A stretch of 64,000 nt of DNA, from NCBI GenBank assembly GCA_020633205.1, contig JACKEB010000011.1, positions 1-64,000 of the forward strand. The letters are read 5' to 3'. The position numbers were made by a program, and so were the translations under genes. The notes beneath the pieces are model-generated. The model saw nothing but the letters and a program-made list of their open reading frames with translations, searched no databases and had not been told where the DNA came from. This document shows, in pieces, positions 17,065 to 26,400 of this stretch. Position 1 is the first letter of the stretch, and every line of letters begins with the position of its first letter. This stretch comes from Polyangiaceae bacterium (GTDB lineage Bacteria > Myxococcota_A > Polyangia > Polyangiales > Polyangiaceae).

Positions 17065-19605
17065 GTGTCTCGTCCGCTAATCCTGCTCATCCTCATCAGC
17101 GCGCTCATCGCAGGCGTCAGCTACGGCGTGCTGGGTGTTGTCCTGCGACCGGACACCCCCCCCGCCACCGAGCTAGCAGGCCCGAAGAACGAGCGACTGA
17201 CAGAGCATTTGCTGTTCGTCGTCGTGGACGGCCTACGTTACGACGTTGCCACGGACCGAGAGCTGATGCCGCGCTTCGCCGAGGCGATGCAGCGCAATTC
17301 CAGCGCGGAAATCTGGGCAGGTCGCGTGTCAATGACGACCAGCGCGATCCTCAGCTACGGCACTGGACAGCGGGGCCAACTCGAACAAGTCGTAAACAAC
17401 CTCACGCCCGATCCCCCGCCATTCAACTCGTGGCTAGAGAACGCCAAGCAAGACGGCTTGACGCTGATGCTCGTGGGCGATCCCGCGTGGAACCGCATGT
17501 ACGGACCGAGTTTCGCGGAGACACGCCTCGATCCGAAGGGCGTGTCGATTGACACGGACTTCAACGAGCAGACCTTCCGCGACACCCGGGAGCTCCTCGC
17601 CAAGGAGCCGAATTTTCTGGTGGCACACTTCGTCACCCCAGACCATCAGGGACACGCCTACGGGATTCATTCCGCGCGGTATCAAAAGCATATCCATCAA
17701 TTCGACCGTCAGCTCTCGGATCTGTTGGGGGAGATACCCCTCGAGTGGACGGTCGTGGTCACCAGTGATCATGGGGCGGCGGATTCGGGAACTCATGGCG
17801 CAGACGTTCCGGTGCAGCGTCGCTCGCCGCTCTACGCGTACGGGCCCGGTATCGCCAAGAACGTCCATCCAAAGGTACCCCTGGATCAAGTCGATCTACC
17901 TAACACTCTAGCGGCGCTCCTCGGTACCACCCCACCGAAGCAAAGTCGCGGGCAGGTACTCGCCGAGTGGCTGGATATGTCGGAGGCGAAGCGAGCGCAG
18001 CTAGTGTGCGAGGACGCGCGCCGCATCTTCGCTTACGGCGAAGCGAAGCTAGGTGCGACGGTCATCGCAACCGCCAGACAAAGCCTCGACCGCTGCACGG
18101 CGAAGACGAGCTATCGGGAGCGAGAGGTGGCGGCCAGAAAAGTCACTGCAGTCGTCGACACGCAGATCGGGCTCCGGACAGGGCTGGCCTCGCAGAACGC
18201 GCTGGTCTTGGTCCTCTTGTCCATTCTCGCAAGCGCCATCGTCGCCTGGTTTGCCGTGGGGAAGCGAGTGCTGTGGAGTCTTCCGCCGGCGCTATTCCTC
18301 GCGGCAGCCGGAACGTGGCTGGTGTTCAGCGTCGAGCGGCTACCTGGACACTGGCCAAACATCTCTCGAGTGACGCTTTTCGTGGCGTGCAATTCGATCG
18401 CGCTCATGGCGCTGCTCAAACCGCTCTGGACCGCGAAACGCTTCGAGAACGTGAAGTGGCTTGCACCCACCCTGCTTCCTGGCTTTTTGGTTGCAAGCTA
18501 CCCCGCGAATACGCAGCCAGAGAGCTTCGTTGCCGTGGCGGTTATCGCGGTGTTGTTCTGTCTGCTTGGGCCGATCGGCAGCCCTGGCCGCCGCTCCGAT
18601 GGCTGGGAACGACTGCGTGTCAACCGCACGGCGCTCGAGTGGCCACGGCTCGTGCTGGCGCTGGTGTGCATCATCATGCTGGTGCCACTGGGAGTCCGGG
18701 CGGAGAACTCGCTACCGGGATGGTTTGTCGCTTCAGAGCGCAACCAGCTGATCGTCGCCATCGGGCTGATCGGGGTGTACGCGCTATCCACGCGGTTGGA
18801 TCCGCACGGCAGAACGGCGCAGCGGCTGCCAACGCTGGTGCTCGGCGCGCTGGGGATCATCGCGTGCTTGATCGCACGGCGCTATGTCCCGCATCAGTTC
18901 GGCCGCGGCGCGCTGGTAGTGTTTCCCCTGGCTGCGCTCGTGGTTGGCCTACTTGGACACAGGCGCATAGCGACGCTGCTTGGCCTCGCAGGCTTTGCCT
19001 GGGTGTCCCGTGATCGCGAGTGGTACGGCTTCATCCCGACCATGATACTCGCGGAGGCCGCCGGCGATGCCTGGCGTACCCGCATGCAGGAGGCACGAGA
19101 CTCCGAGCCGGTGGGTACCCGCCACGAAGTGCGGCGACACGCGCCAGGCTACTTCGACTTGCTTCTAGCGGTTACCTTCGTGTTTGGCTTGGTCTTCGTC
19201 CAGCGTATCGCGCTTACGGGACAGCTGGACTTCGGCAGCATGGACCTTGCGGCTGGAGCGTTCAACGACCCACATGTCCCGCTCTGGGTCGTCGGCGCGT
19301 CACTGAGCTGGAAATATATCCTTGCGGAAATTTTGATTATCACCGCGTTCGTGGGTCGTGTGGACGTCTCGAGTCAACGCCAGCTGCTGCCCGCGTTGGT
19401 CCTCACCTATCTCGGGCGCCTCCTGGTACTGCTGCTTGAGCTGTTCTTCTGCGGGGGCAGCTACTGGACTGCACTGCGAGTGATTGGCGATCTACCGTTC
19501 AGCCTCACGGGCTTGGGCGCAGTCGCGATCTCCTGGTGGGCACTCGAATGGTGGCGTTCTCGCCGCAGCGCCCGAGAGCACGCGTTTGTTCCGAGTCGCG
19601 CCTGA
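17065..19605 (+). CDS. AlkP-superfamily phosphotransferase with polytopic membrane C-terminus
   Basis: 846 residues from GTG 17065. One N-terminal membrane segment (LILLILISALIAGVSYGVLG) precedes an alkaline-phosphatase-superfamily domain (residues of about 45-330): FVVVDGLRYD with metal ligand D55, SMTTSAILSYGTG with the candidate nucleophile T91 or T92, FVTPDHQGHAYG and VVTSDHGAADSGTHG. Residues of about 375-830 contain some 12 membrane segments. This layout (lumenal or periplasmic AlkP domain plus multi-pass C-terminus) is that of GPI ethanolamine-phosphate transferases (PIG-N/O/G) and of bacterial phosphoethanolamine or phosphoglycerol transferases. The donor and acceptor are unknown; envelope lipid or glycan modification is a reasonable inference. 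Confidence 0.85.
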   Translation: MSRPLILLILISALIAGVSYGVLGVVLRPDTPPATELAGPKNERLTEHLLFVVVDGLRYDVATDRELMPRFAEAMQRNSSAEIWAGRVSMTTSAILSYGTGQRGQLEQVVNNLTPDPPPFNSWLENAKQDGLTLMLVGDPAWNRMYGPSFAETRLDPKGVSIDTDFNEQTFRDTRELLAKEPNFLVAHFVTPDHQGHAYGIHSARYQKHIHQFDRQLSDLLGEIPLEWTVVVTSDHGAADSGTHGADVPVQRRSPLYAYGPGIAKNVHPKVPLDQVDLPNTLAALLGTTPPKQSRGQVLAEWLDMSEAKRAQLVCEDARRIFAYGEAKLGATVIATARQSLDRCTAKTSYREREVAARKVTAVVDTQIGLRTGLASQNALVLVLLSILASAIVAWFAVGKRVLWSLPPALFLAAAGTWLVFSVERLPGHWPNISRVTLFVACNSIALMALLKPLWTAKRFENVKWLAPTLLPGFLVASYPANTQPESFVAVAVIAVLFCLLGPIGSPGRRSDGWERLRVNRTALEWPRLVLALVCIIMLVPLGVRAENSLPGWFVASERNQLIVAIGLIGVYALSTRLDPHGRTAQRLPTLVLGALGIIACLIARRYVPHQFGRGALVVFPLAALVVGLLGHRRIATLLGLAGFAWVSRDREWYGFIPTMILAEAAGDAWRTRMQEARDSEPVGTRHEVRRHAPGYFDLLLAVTFVFGLVFVQRIALTGQLDFGSMDLAAGAFNDPHVPLWVVGASLSWKYILAEILIITAFVGRVDVSSQRQLLPALVLTYLGRLLVLLLELFFCGGSYWTALRVIGDLPFSLTGLGAVAISWWALEWWRSRRSAREHAFVPSRA

Positions 19606-19638
19606 GCACCTGGTGAAGGTCCGCCGGGTTTGCTGGCC

Positions 19639-20214
19639 TCAAGTGGTTGACGGATTGCGGTCGGTGTCGGGCGCGCCCTCATCGCTGCGCTCTTCTTCCA
19701 GCTGCTCGAGGATGGCCTCCGCCCGTCCAGTGCCAATGCCGAGGCGTTCGCCCAGATCGAGGATCAGCTCGTTCTCTTCGGTGGCCACTTCGTGATCAGC
19801 CATGGCGATCGCGGCGGCCAGTGCGAAGGCCCCCTCAGCGTCCTCTCGGTCTTCGCGGAGCTGGCTCGTTAGCACCTTCAGGCGTGCATCGCGTCCTTCT
19901 TGTTCAAGACGCTTCTCGCAACCCTCGAGCATGACCTTGATGGTGCCTTCTTGCAGGAGGCCTTCAGTGAGGCCACGAACGGCGCCGCGAATCGCGTCCA
20001 TTTCTCCAGCGGAAACTCGGCCATCGGCGGACATCACCAAGAACATCGTCTCGACCATGGGCTCGATGCGCGCAAGCGCATCCATCTCTTCCTCGGTGAG
20101 CAGCCCTTGGCGGGTGAGCGTCTCGTAGGCGCTAGAGATCACCGCGGCTTGACGTCGCCCGCTTTGAATCAACGCGTCGCGCAAACGCGCGATCGTCGCT
20201 GTATCGATTTTCAT
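19639..20214 (-). CDS. TerB-like cytosolic protein
   Basis: 191 residues from ATG 20214; an in-frame TTG at 20250 would add a poor N-terminus. Almost entirely helical. The segment VETMFLVMSADGRVSAGEMDAIRGAVRGLTEG and the later FALAAAIAMADHEVATEENELILDLGERLGI have the TerB signature, an acidic EF-hand-like pattern (ADGxVSxxE and ADHEVxxEE) seen in tellurite-resistance TerB and related stress proteins, here occurring twice. No Ter operon is nearby, so the name describes the fold only. Convergent with the AlkP gene. Confidence 0.75.
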   Translation of the reverse strand: MKIDTATIARLRDALIQSGRRQAAVISSAYETLTRQGLLTEEEMDALARIEPMVETMFLVMSADGRVSAGEMDAIRGAVRGLTEGLLQEGTIKVMLEGCEKRLEQEGRDARLKVLTSQLREDREDAEGAFALAAAIAMADHEVATEENELILDLGERLGIGTGRAEAILEQLEEERSDEGAPDTDRNPSTT

Positions 20215-20253
20215 GGCGAGAAAGCTACCTGCCCCTCTCGAGGCAGGCAACGG

Positions 20254-22740
20254 TCAGGCTGGAGGCTCGCAGCGGACGCCGGGGATAGTGCCCTGGTTGT
20301 TCGCTTCTCGACACTCGTTGCGGTCGGACTTGTCGTCGGCAATCACGGTGACGTCGACCTCGCTCCCAGTCGGCGCCTCAGCCCAGGTACAGGCCACGGT
20401 CTCACACTCCCCCGGATTGAGCGCCTTCGACGTCATCCCGGCGCAAGCCAGATTCCCGTCAGCGTAGAAGCCGACGCTGATACCGGCTCCGATAGGTTCG
20501 GCGCCACGGTTGCAGATCGGCGCTTTCAGCTCGGCGCCCGCGGAGCTGCAGTTGAACGTCGAAGCTCCAGCGGTGAGATCGGGGGTGGCCAATCCGTTTG
20601 CGACACCTGGCACGTTCTGCCTGAAGTTGTTCAGGTCGGGGTTCAGCCAGTTGTCTTGCCACGTGCTGCGCGGAGGCACGGTGCCGTCTTCTTCGATGTG
20701 AGTAACGGCGTAGGCGTGCTGACTCCAGATCGTCCTCGAGCGCACCCAGCTGTCGTGGGCGTCTTGATACACACGGATTCCGCTGACGCCATGGGGATGA
20801 GCGGCGCGGCACGTGTTGCCCGTGCCAGCCGTGCCAGCGGGTGGGGCGGCGCACGCGTAACCCTCTTCGAGGCAGTCAGCGTCGGTGGCGGCGGAGCAGC
20901 ACTCCGCTGTCGCCGTACAGCGACACAACCCAGAGTCACACACACCCGACGCACAGTCAGCGTTCCCCTGGCAGCGCAAGCCAGCGAACTGCGCGTCGAC
21001 GCCTCCATCTAGCATGCCGCAGGCGATGCCGTTCACGCCATCCGAGCACGCTAGATTGGAGGGCGCAACCAGATCCGCGCGGAAATCACCATCGGTGTCC
21101 GCAACGACCGGGTTTTCGTACCAAGTGCACGAGCTCCGATACTGGCTGAAGCGAACCTCGCCGCTGGTACCCTCATACACACGCACGAAGCACTCGTCGG
21201 CGTACACGACCTCCGCCACACCATCGGCCTCGAAGTCGAACACGGACGAACCGGTGACATTGCTCGAGTTGTCCTGGGTTCGGCGAGACCACAGGATGCC
21301 CGCGGGGCAGGGGCCAGGCGTACCCGCCGAGTCATCGCAGGCGTTGCCAGCACTGCAGGTGCCTCCAGTTCGCGGCGAGGGCGTGCAATCGATGTCGTAG
21401 ACGGTGAGGAACGCCTCGCCCGCAACGCCAACCTCCGGAAGGCCATCACCATCGTAGTCGGAGATGGTTGGCGCTCCGCCGCCACCCCCAGGAACACCGA
21501 CTGGACCCAGAACCACGCTTCCGTCCATGGCCAACACGCGCAGCGTGCCATTGGACACCAAAGCCAGCTCCGGATTCGTCGCGGGCAGCGAGGCGCCGTA
21601 CGGCCCAAAGTCAGCGACCGCGACGAAGCCCGCAGCGGGCCCGGCGTAGTAGGTCTCCTGCACCCAAGCACCCGCATTCCACTCCCATACCAGCGCGCCG
21701 TTGGTCAGCTCGATGTTGGGATCCGTGTCCAGGTTCGCCAGCACCGGGTTCAGCCCCTGGCCGTAGCTCGTGTAGCCGGCGGGAAGTGAGCTGAGGGTTG
21801 CGCCCGTCGCACCGTTCAGCACTACGCCTTCCACGATCACCTCTGGAGTGGCGTCGTCGTCCAGATCGTGAATGGACGGACCAGACCAGCCCGCACCGCA
21901 GCGGGAGCCGCTGCCCGAACCACTACATGCGGCGGAGATTGCATCGGTGGATGTCCAGAGCACGCCCCAGGCACCGGACTTGCGCGTGAAGGCGACCCAG
22001 CGTCCGTCAGCGCCACGAGCGACTACCTCAGCGACCTTGTCGCCATCCAGATCGGCGACCGCAACTGGAGCCGAGCTCACGATGTAGCCCGCGTAGCCCG
22101 ACTGACCTCCTCCTAGGTTTGCCTCGAGGGAGCAATCGCTCCCGCGCAACACGCGAATTACCCCCTCGCCCTCCGCGTACCCGCTCGGAATGGTGTAGGT
22201 GAACGGAACGACGATGCTTGGTGTGCCACCGGACGTAGCGTTGAAGTTGACCACCATCGGCGTGGCCTGCACGTCGACATGATTTGGGAATGGATCCCCC
22301 GCTGGGGCCTTGGAGAACTCGCACTTGATGGAAGGCGCAAAATTACCAGGCGGAATTGCTACCTGGCAGGTGTCGTCTTTCTCCCCATCTCCCCACGGAA
22401 TGCAGCCCGTACCCTGCTCACAGTGGGAGTCGTTCTGGCAGTCATCGTCTGCGCTGCATTGAGTCTGCAGCACGCACACGCCGTTGGAACAGAAGCGGCC
22501 TTCGGGGCAACCCCCGGGACAGTCGTTGGTCGAGCTGCCACCGACACCAGCGTCCACGTTGAGCGTGCCGCCGTTCGCTGTGCCCGCGGCGCCCGCAGCG
22601 CCGGCAGCTCCGCTGCCTCCACTTCCACCAAACGGGGTTCCACCGCCCTGGGTCGTCTCTGGATCTCCGCCGCAGCCGTGAACCCAGATCACCCCAAGAA
22701 CGAGGCCCGTAGCCAAGACCTGTCGACGTAGCTGTCCCAC
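20254..22740 (-). CDS. FG-GAP/CARDB lipoprotein
   Basis: 828 residues. I prefer GTG 22740 because GGAGG lies five bases upstream and it leaves a compact signal (QLRRQVLATGLVLGVIWVHGC, lipobox VHGC); ATG 22782 would put 14 extra residues in front. After a Gly-rich stalk come a Cys-rich knob (CPGGCPEGRFCSNGVC, QCSADDDCQ), then FG-GAP/VCBS-type repeats with the Asp-rich calcium loops AVADLDGDKVAEVV, IHDLDDDATPEVIVEG, SDYDGDGLPEVGV and FDFEADGVAEVVY. A second Cys-rich segment follows, then a C-terminal CARDB-like domain (AELKAPICNRGAEPIGAGISVGFYADG). Surface adhesion or binding is likely; no enzymatic motif. Confidence 0.88.
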   Translation of the reverse strand: MGQLRRQVLATGLVLGVIWVHGCGGDPETTQGGGTPFGGSGGSGAAGAAGAAGTANGGTLNVDAGVGGSSTNDCPGGCPEGRFCSNGVCVLQTQCSADDDCQNDSHCEQGTGCIPWGDGEKDDTCQVAIPPGNFAPSIKCEFSKAPAGDPFPNHVDVQATPMVVNFNATSGGTPSIVVPFTYTIPSGYAEGEGVIRVLRGSDCSLEANLGGGQSGYAGYIVSSAPVAVADLDGDKVAEVVARGADGRWVAFTRKSGAWGVLWTSTDAISAACSGSGSGSRCGAGWSGPSIHDLDDDATPEVIVEGVVLNGATGATLSSLPAGYTSYGQGLNPVLANLDTDPNIELTNGALVWEWNAGAWVQETYYAGPAAGFVAVADFGPYGASLPATNPELALVSNGTLRVLAMDGSVVLGPVGVPGGGGGAPTISDYDGDGLPEVGVAGEAFLTVYDIDCTPSPRTGGTCSAGNACDDSAGTPGPCPAGILWSRRTQDNSSNVTGSSVFDFEADGVAEVVYADECFVRVYEGTSGEVRFSQYRSSCTWYENPVVADTDGDFRADLVAPSNLACSDGVNGIACGMLDGGVDAQFAGLRCQGNADCASGVCDSGLCRCTATAECCSAATDADCLEEGYACAAPPAGTAGTGNTCRAAHPHGVSGIRVYQDAHDSWVRSRTIWSQHAYAVTHIEEDGTVPPRSTWQDNWLNPDLNNFRQNVPGVANGLATPDLTAGASTFNCSSAGAELKAPICNRGAEPIGAGISVGFYADGNLACAGMTSKALNPGECETVACTWAEAPTGSEVDVTVIADDKSDRNECREANNQGTIPGVRCEPPA

Positions 22741-23488
22741 ATGTACCTCCGAGGTAGGAGCGTACGAGTATGCATCAGCCATCCGGCCCCCAAAAGAAGA
22801 ATGCCCCCATCCGAGCGGCTGGGGGCGCTGGGTGACTCGAAGCGCTGGTGACTCGAAGCGCTGGTGACTCGAAGCGCTCGTGACTCGAAGCGCTCGTGAC
22901 TCGAAGCGCTCGTGACTCGAAGCGCTGGTGCTGGGTAGGTGGGTCTATGCACAGCCGCCCCTTGGCGAAGGCTTCACAGCCACCAACGTCCGCCATCGAT
23001 CACGCGCACCGCGTCATTGAGGCCGAGCGTACTGCCATTCGCACGCGGGAACCTGATGAGGCGCGACCATTTGCAGGAGACCTGGAATGGTCCCTCCAGG
23101 CGCGATGGCAACCGACTCCGCAAGCCGACTCTTGTCAACACCACGCGCGCAGCACCTCGCACGGCAATTTCCCCGCGGCAACACCTCCGCGCGGGGATGC
23201 TTTAGCTGCCTGCATCGCACGATCCTTTTTCACACAGAAAGTGTTGGCTTTAGCGGCATCACCAAGAGCTGTAAGAATCTTTCTGCCTGAGACGATCCGC
23301 CTCACTGGGTCTTGAAAATACCACGCGGATTTGAGATAGCTGAAGTAGCTCGGGACACCTGGACCGGTACCCCTTTACTGGCGTCCAGTGAAACGTGCGC
23401 AGCCGAAGGTGCAAAGCGCTTTGGGCTGACCCAAACCACCCGGCGCGACCACAGCGCCGATAAGTCAAACCTCGAGCTCGAGGGTGTC
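22741..23488. other. Divergent intergenic region with a tandem repeat
   Basis: About 750 bp between the FG-GAP lipoprotein (-) and the giant Cys-repeat lipoprotein (+). It holds the six-copy 16-bp repeat (22831-22926), a GC-rich hairpin CCCCGCG...CGCGGGG (about 23172-23198) and a downstream T5 run at 23226. Promoters for both genes are expected here but I cannot place them confidently. A frame open from 23312 joins the downstream gene, but the signal peptide begins only at 23489. Confidence 0.6.
22831..22926. repeat. 16-bp tandem repeat, six copies
   Basis: Units of SGTGACTCGAAGCGCT: three beginning with G (22831, 22847, 22863) and three beginning with C (22879, 22895, 22911), otherwise identical. 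Non-coding; 16 bp is not a multiple of three. Each unit contains the palindrome AGCGCT. Confidence 0.95.
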
Positions 23489-26400
23489 ATGAGACTTGCC
23501 GTTGCCGCATGCCAACGCCAACTGGGCTGGCGCGCCACTTTCCTAATCTTCGCCTGCTGGTTCGTGCTTGCCTGTACGGGTCAACCGTTGGTCGGCGGCG
23601 ACGCCGACGCAGGTGACGCCTCCACGGGAACGAATCCTCAGTGTCCCGCGGGTGCGCTGTTGTGCGACCAAACCTGCGTGGATCCTACCCGAGACGCCAC
23701 GCACTGTGGAAGCTGTGCCACGCAATGCGCAAGCGACGAGGCTTGCGTCGACGGACAGTGCACCACTAATTGCCCTGCGGAATTTAGCCTGTGCGGCGGC
23801 GCCTGCGTCGATACCCGCACGGACATCGAGAACTGCGGCGCATGTGGCACGCTGTGCGGCTCCGGGACGGTGTGTAGCCTGGGCCAGTGTGAGCTGACCT
23901 GCGGCGGCGGACTCGTCACCTGCAGCAGCGGCGGAGGCACCAACGGCGACGGCGGTGGGAGTGACTACTGCGCGGATCTCAACAGTGACCGCGAGAACTG
24001 CGGCGCCTGCGCGAACGCGTGTGGGGTGGGTCAGCAGTGCCTGGATGGGAACTGTACCTACAGCTGTCCTCCGGGTGAGACGGTGTGCAACGCCAGCTGC
24101 GCAGATCTGCAGACGGACCCGGCAAACTGCGGCAGCTGCGGTGTGGCTTGCGCGAACGGCGAGGCGTGCCAGGCCGGGAGCTGCGTGACGCAGTGCTCGC
24201 CGGGCTTGAGCGACTGTGGCGGGAGCTGTCGAGATCTGAACGTCGACCCCGGCAACTGCGGCGCATGCGGTACCGCTTGCGCCCCGGGCGAGGTGTGCAG
24301 CTCCGGTAGCTGTCAAACGACGTGTGGAAATGGGCAAACCGACTGCTCGGGGATCTGTCGCGACCTGCAGAGTGACCCCACCAACTGTGGCGCATGCGGT
24401 ACGGCGTGCCCTTCCGGAACGCTGTGCGTCGCGGGCCAGTGCCAGACCAACTGCGGCGGCGGACTCACGAACTGCAACGGCGTCTGCCGGGATCTCAGCG
24501 CCGACAACCTCAACTGTGGAGCCTGCGGCTCACCGTGCCTACCTGGTGAGGTATGCAGCGCTGGAACCTGCCAGACGAGCTGCGGCGGGGGACTGACGGA
24601 CTGTAGTGGCACCTGCCGCGACTTGCAGGTGGACTCCACGAACTGCGGAGCGTGTGGAACCCTCTGCGCCGCTGGTGAGCGCTGCAGTGCTGGGACTTGC
24701 GCGGTTACGTGCGGAAATGGTCTCACCGACTGCAACGGAACTTGTCGCGACTTGACGACTGACCGGCTGAACTGCGGTAGCTGTGGGTCAGCGTGCGGGG
24801 GGGGAGAGGTGTGCTCTGCAGGCAGCTGCCTCACCAGCTGTGGTGCCGGACTCACGGACTGCTCTGGGAGCTGCCGTGATTTGGCGAGCGATCGCCTGAA
24901 CTGCGGTGCCTGCGGGACCGCCTGTGCAGCGGGTGAAGTGTGCTCCGCGGGCGCGTGTGTCACGAGCTGCGGCGCCGGGCTGACGGACTGCTCCGGCTCC
25001 TGCCGGGATCTGACGACTGACCGCGCCAACTGCGGAGCCTGCGGTAGCCCGTGCGCCGCCGGTGAGGTGTGTAACGCGGGTGTATGCGCAGTCTCGTGCG
25101 GCGGAGGCCTCACGAACTGCGGCGGTAGCTGCAGAGACCTAGCTTCGGACAACGTCAACTGCGGAGCCTGCGGGACGACCTGCGCGGCGGGTCAAGTCTG
25201 TTCCGCCGGGATCTGCTCCACGAACTGTGGCTCAGGCCTCACCGACTGCATTGGCAGCTGTAGAGACCTGACCACGGACCGCGCCAACTGCGGTGCGTGC
25301 GGGACCGCGTGCGCCGCAGGCGAGGTCTGCAGCGGAAGTGCGTGCACCTTGTCTTGCGGCGCGGGGCTGAGCGACTGCAATGGCAGCTGCAGGGACCTAG
25401 CGACGGACCGGCTCAACTGCGGTGCGTGTGGGACCACCTGCGCCGCAGGCGAAGTCTGCTCAGCCGGCGCCTGCCTCACCAGCTGCGGTGCAGGGCTCAC
25501 TGACTGTAACGGCACCTGCCGTGACCTGACTGGTGACCGACTCAACTGCGGCGCCTGTGGGACCACGTGCGCCGCAGGCGAGGTATGCAGCGCCGGCGCG
25601 TGCGTCACCAGCTGCGGCGCGGGACTCACTGACTGCGGCGGGAGCTGCAGAGACCTGACCACAGATCGCGCCAATTGCGGGGGTTGCGGCACCACTTGCG
25701 CCTCTGGCGAGGTATGTAGCGCGGGCGTGTGCACGGTCTCGTGCGGGGGCGGTCAAACGAACTGCGGTGGCAGCTGCCGGGACTTGGCCTCGGACAACGC
25801 CAACTGCGGAGCCTGCGGGACAGCGTGCGCGACGGGCGAAATCTGTTCCGCAGGGATCTGTTCCACGAACTGCGGCGTCGGACTCACCGACTGCAGTGGC
25901 ACCTGCAGAGACCTGACCACGGACCGCGCCAACTGCGGTGGCTGTGGAACCGCCTGTGCCGCTGGCGACGTGTGCAGCGCAAGCGTGTGCACTCTATCTT
26001 GCGGCTCGGGGCTCGCGGAGTGCTCCGGCGTGTGTCGCGATCTCACAACCGATCGCCTGAACTGCGGAAGCTGTGGGACCACTTGCCCGTCGGGTACGGC
26101 GTGTGTCGCCGGCGCCTGTCAAACCAGCTGCGGGCCCGGCCTCACTGACTGTTCCGGCAACTGCCGCGACCTCGCGACGGATAACACGAACTGTGGAGCC
26201 TGCGGCAGCAGCTGCGCTCCAGGCCAGGTGTGCAGCGGTGGGGCTTGTACGCTGTCTTGCCAGGGCGGCCTGGCCGACTGCTCTGGCGTATGTCGTGATC
26301 TCACCACAGACCCAGCCCACTGCGGAAGCTGCACTACCGCGTGCGCAGCCGGGGAACTCTGTAGCGCCGGCACCTGCCAAGTATCCTGCGGCGCTGGACT

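Noticed and set aside
19900..21012. 370-codon plus frame
   Set aside because: Antisense to the TerB-like gene and the FG-GAP lipoprotein; composition without recognisable motifs.
22831..22926. Tandem repeat considered as a CRISPR array
   Set aside because: No spacers: the 16-bp units are directly adjacent, and no cas gene is present.
23244..23277. TTGGCT and TAAGAA as a promoter for the giant Cys-repeat gene
   Set aside because: Spacer of 22 bp is too long for a sigma-70 promoter.
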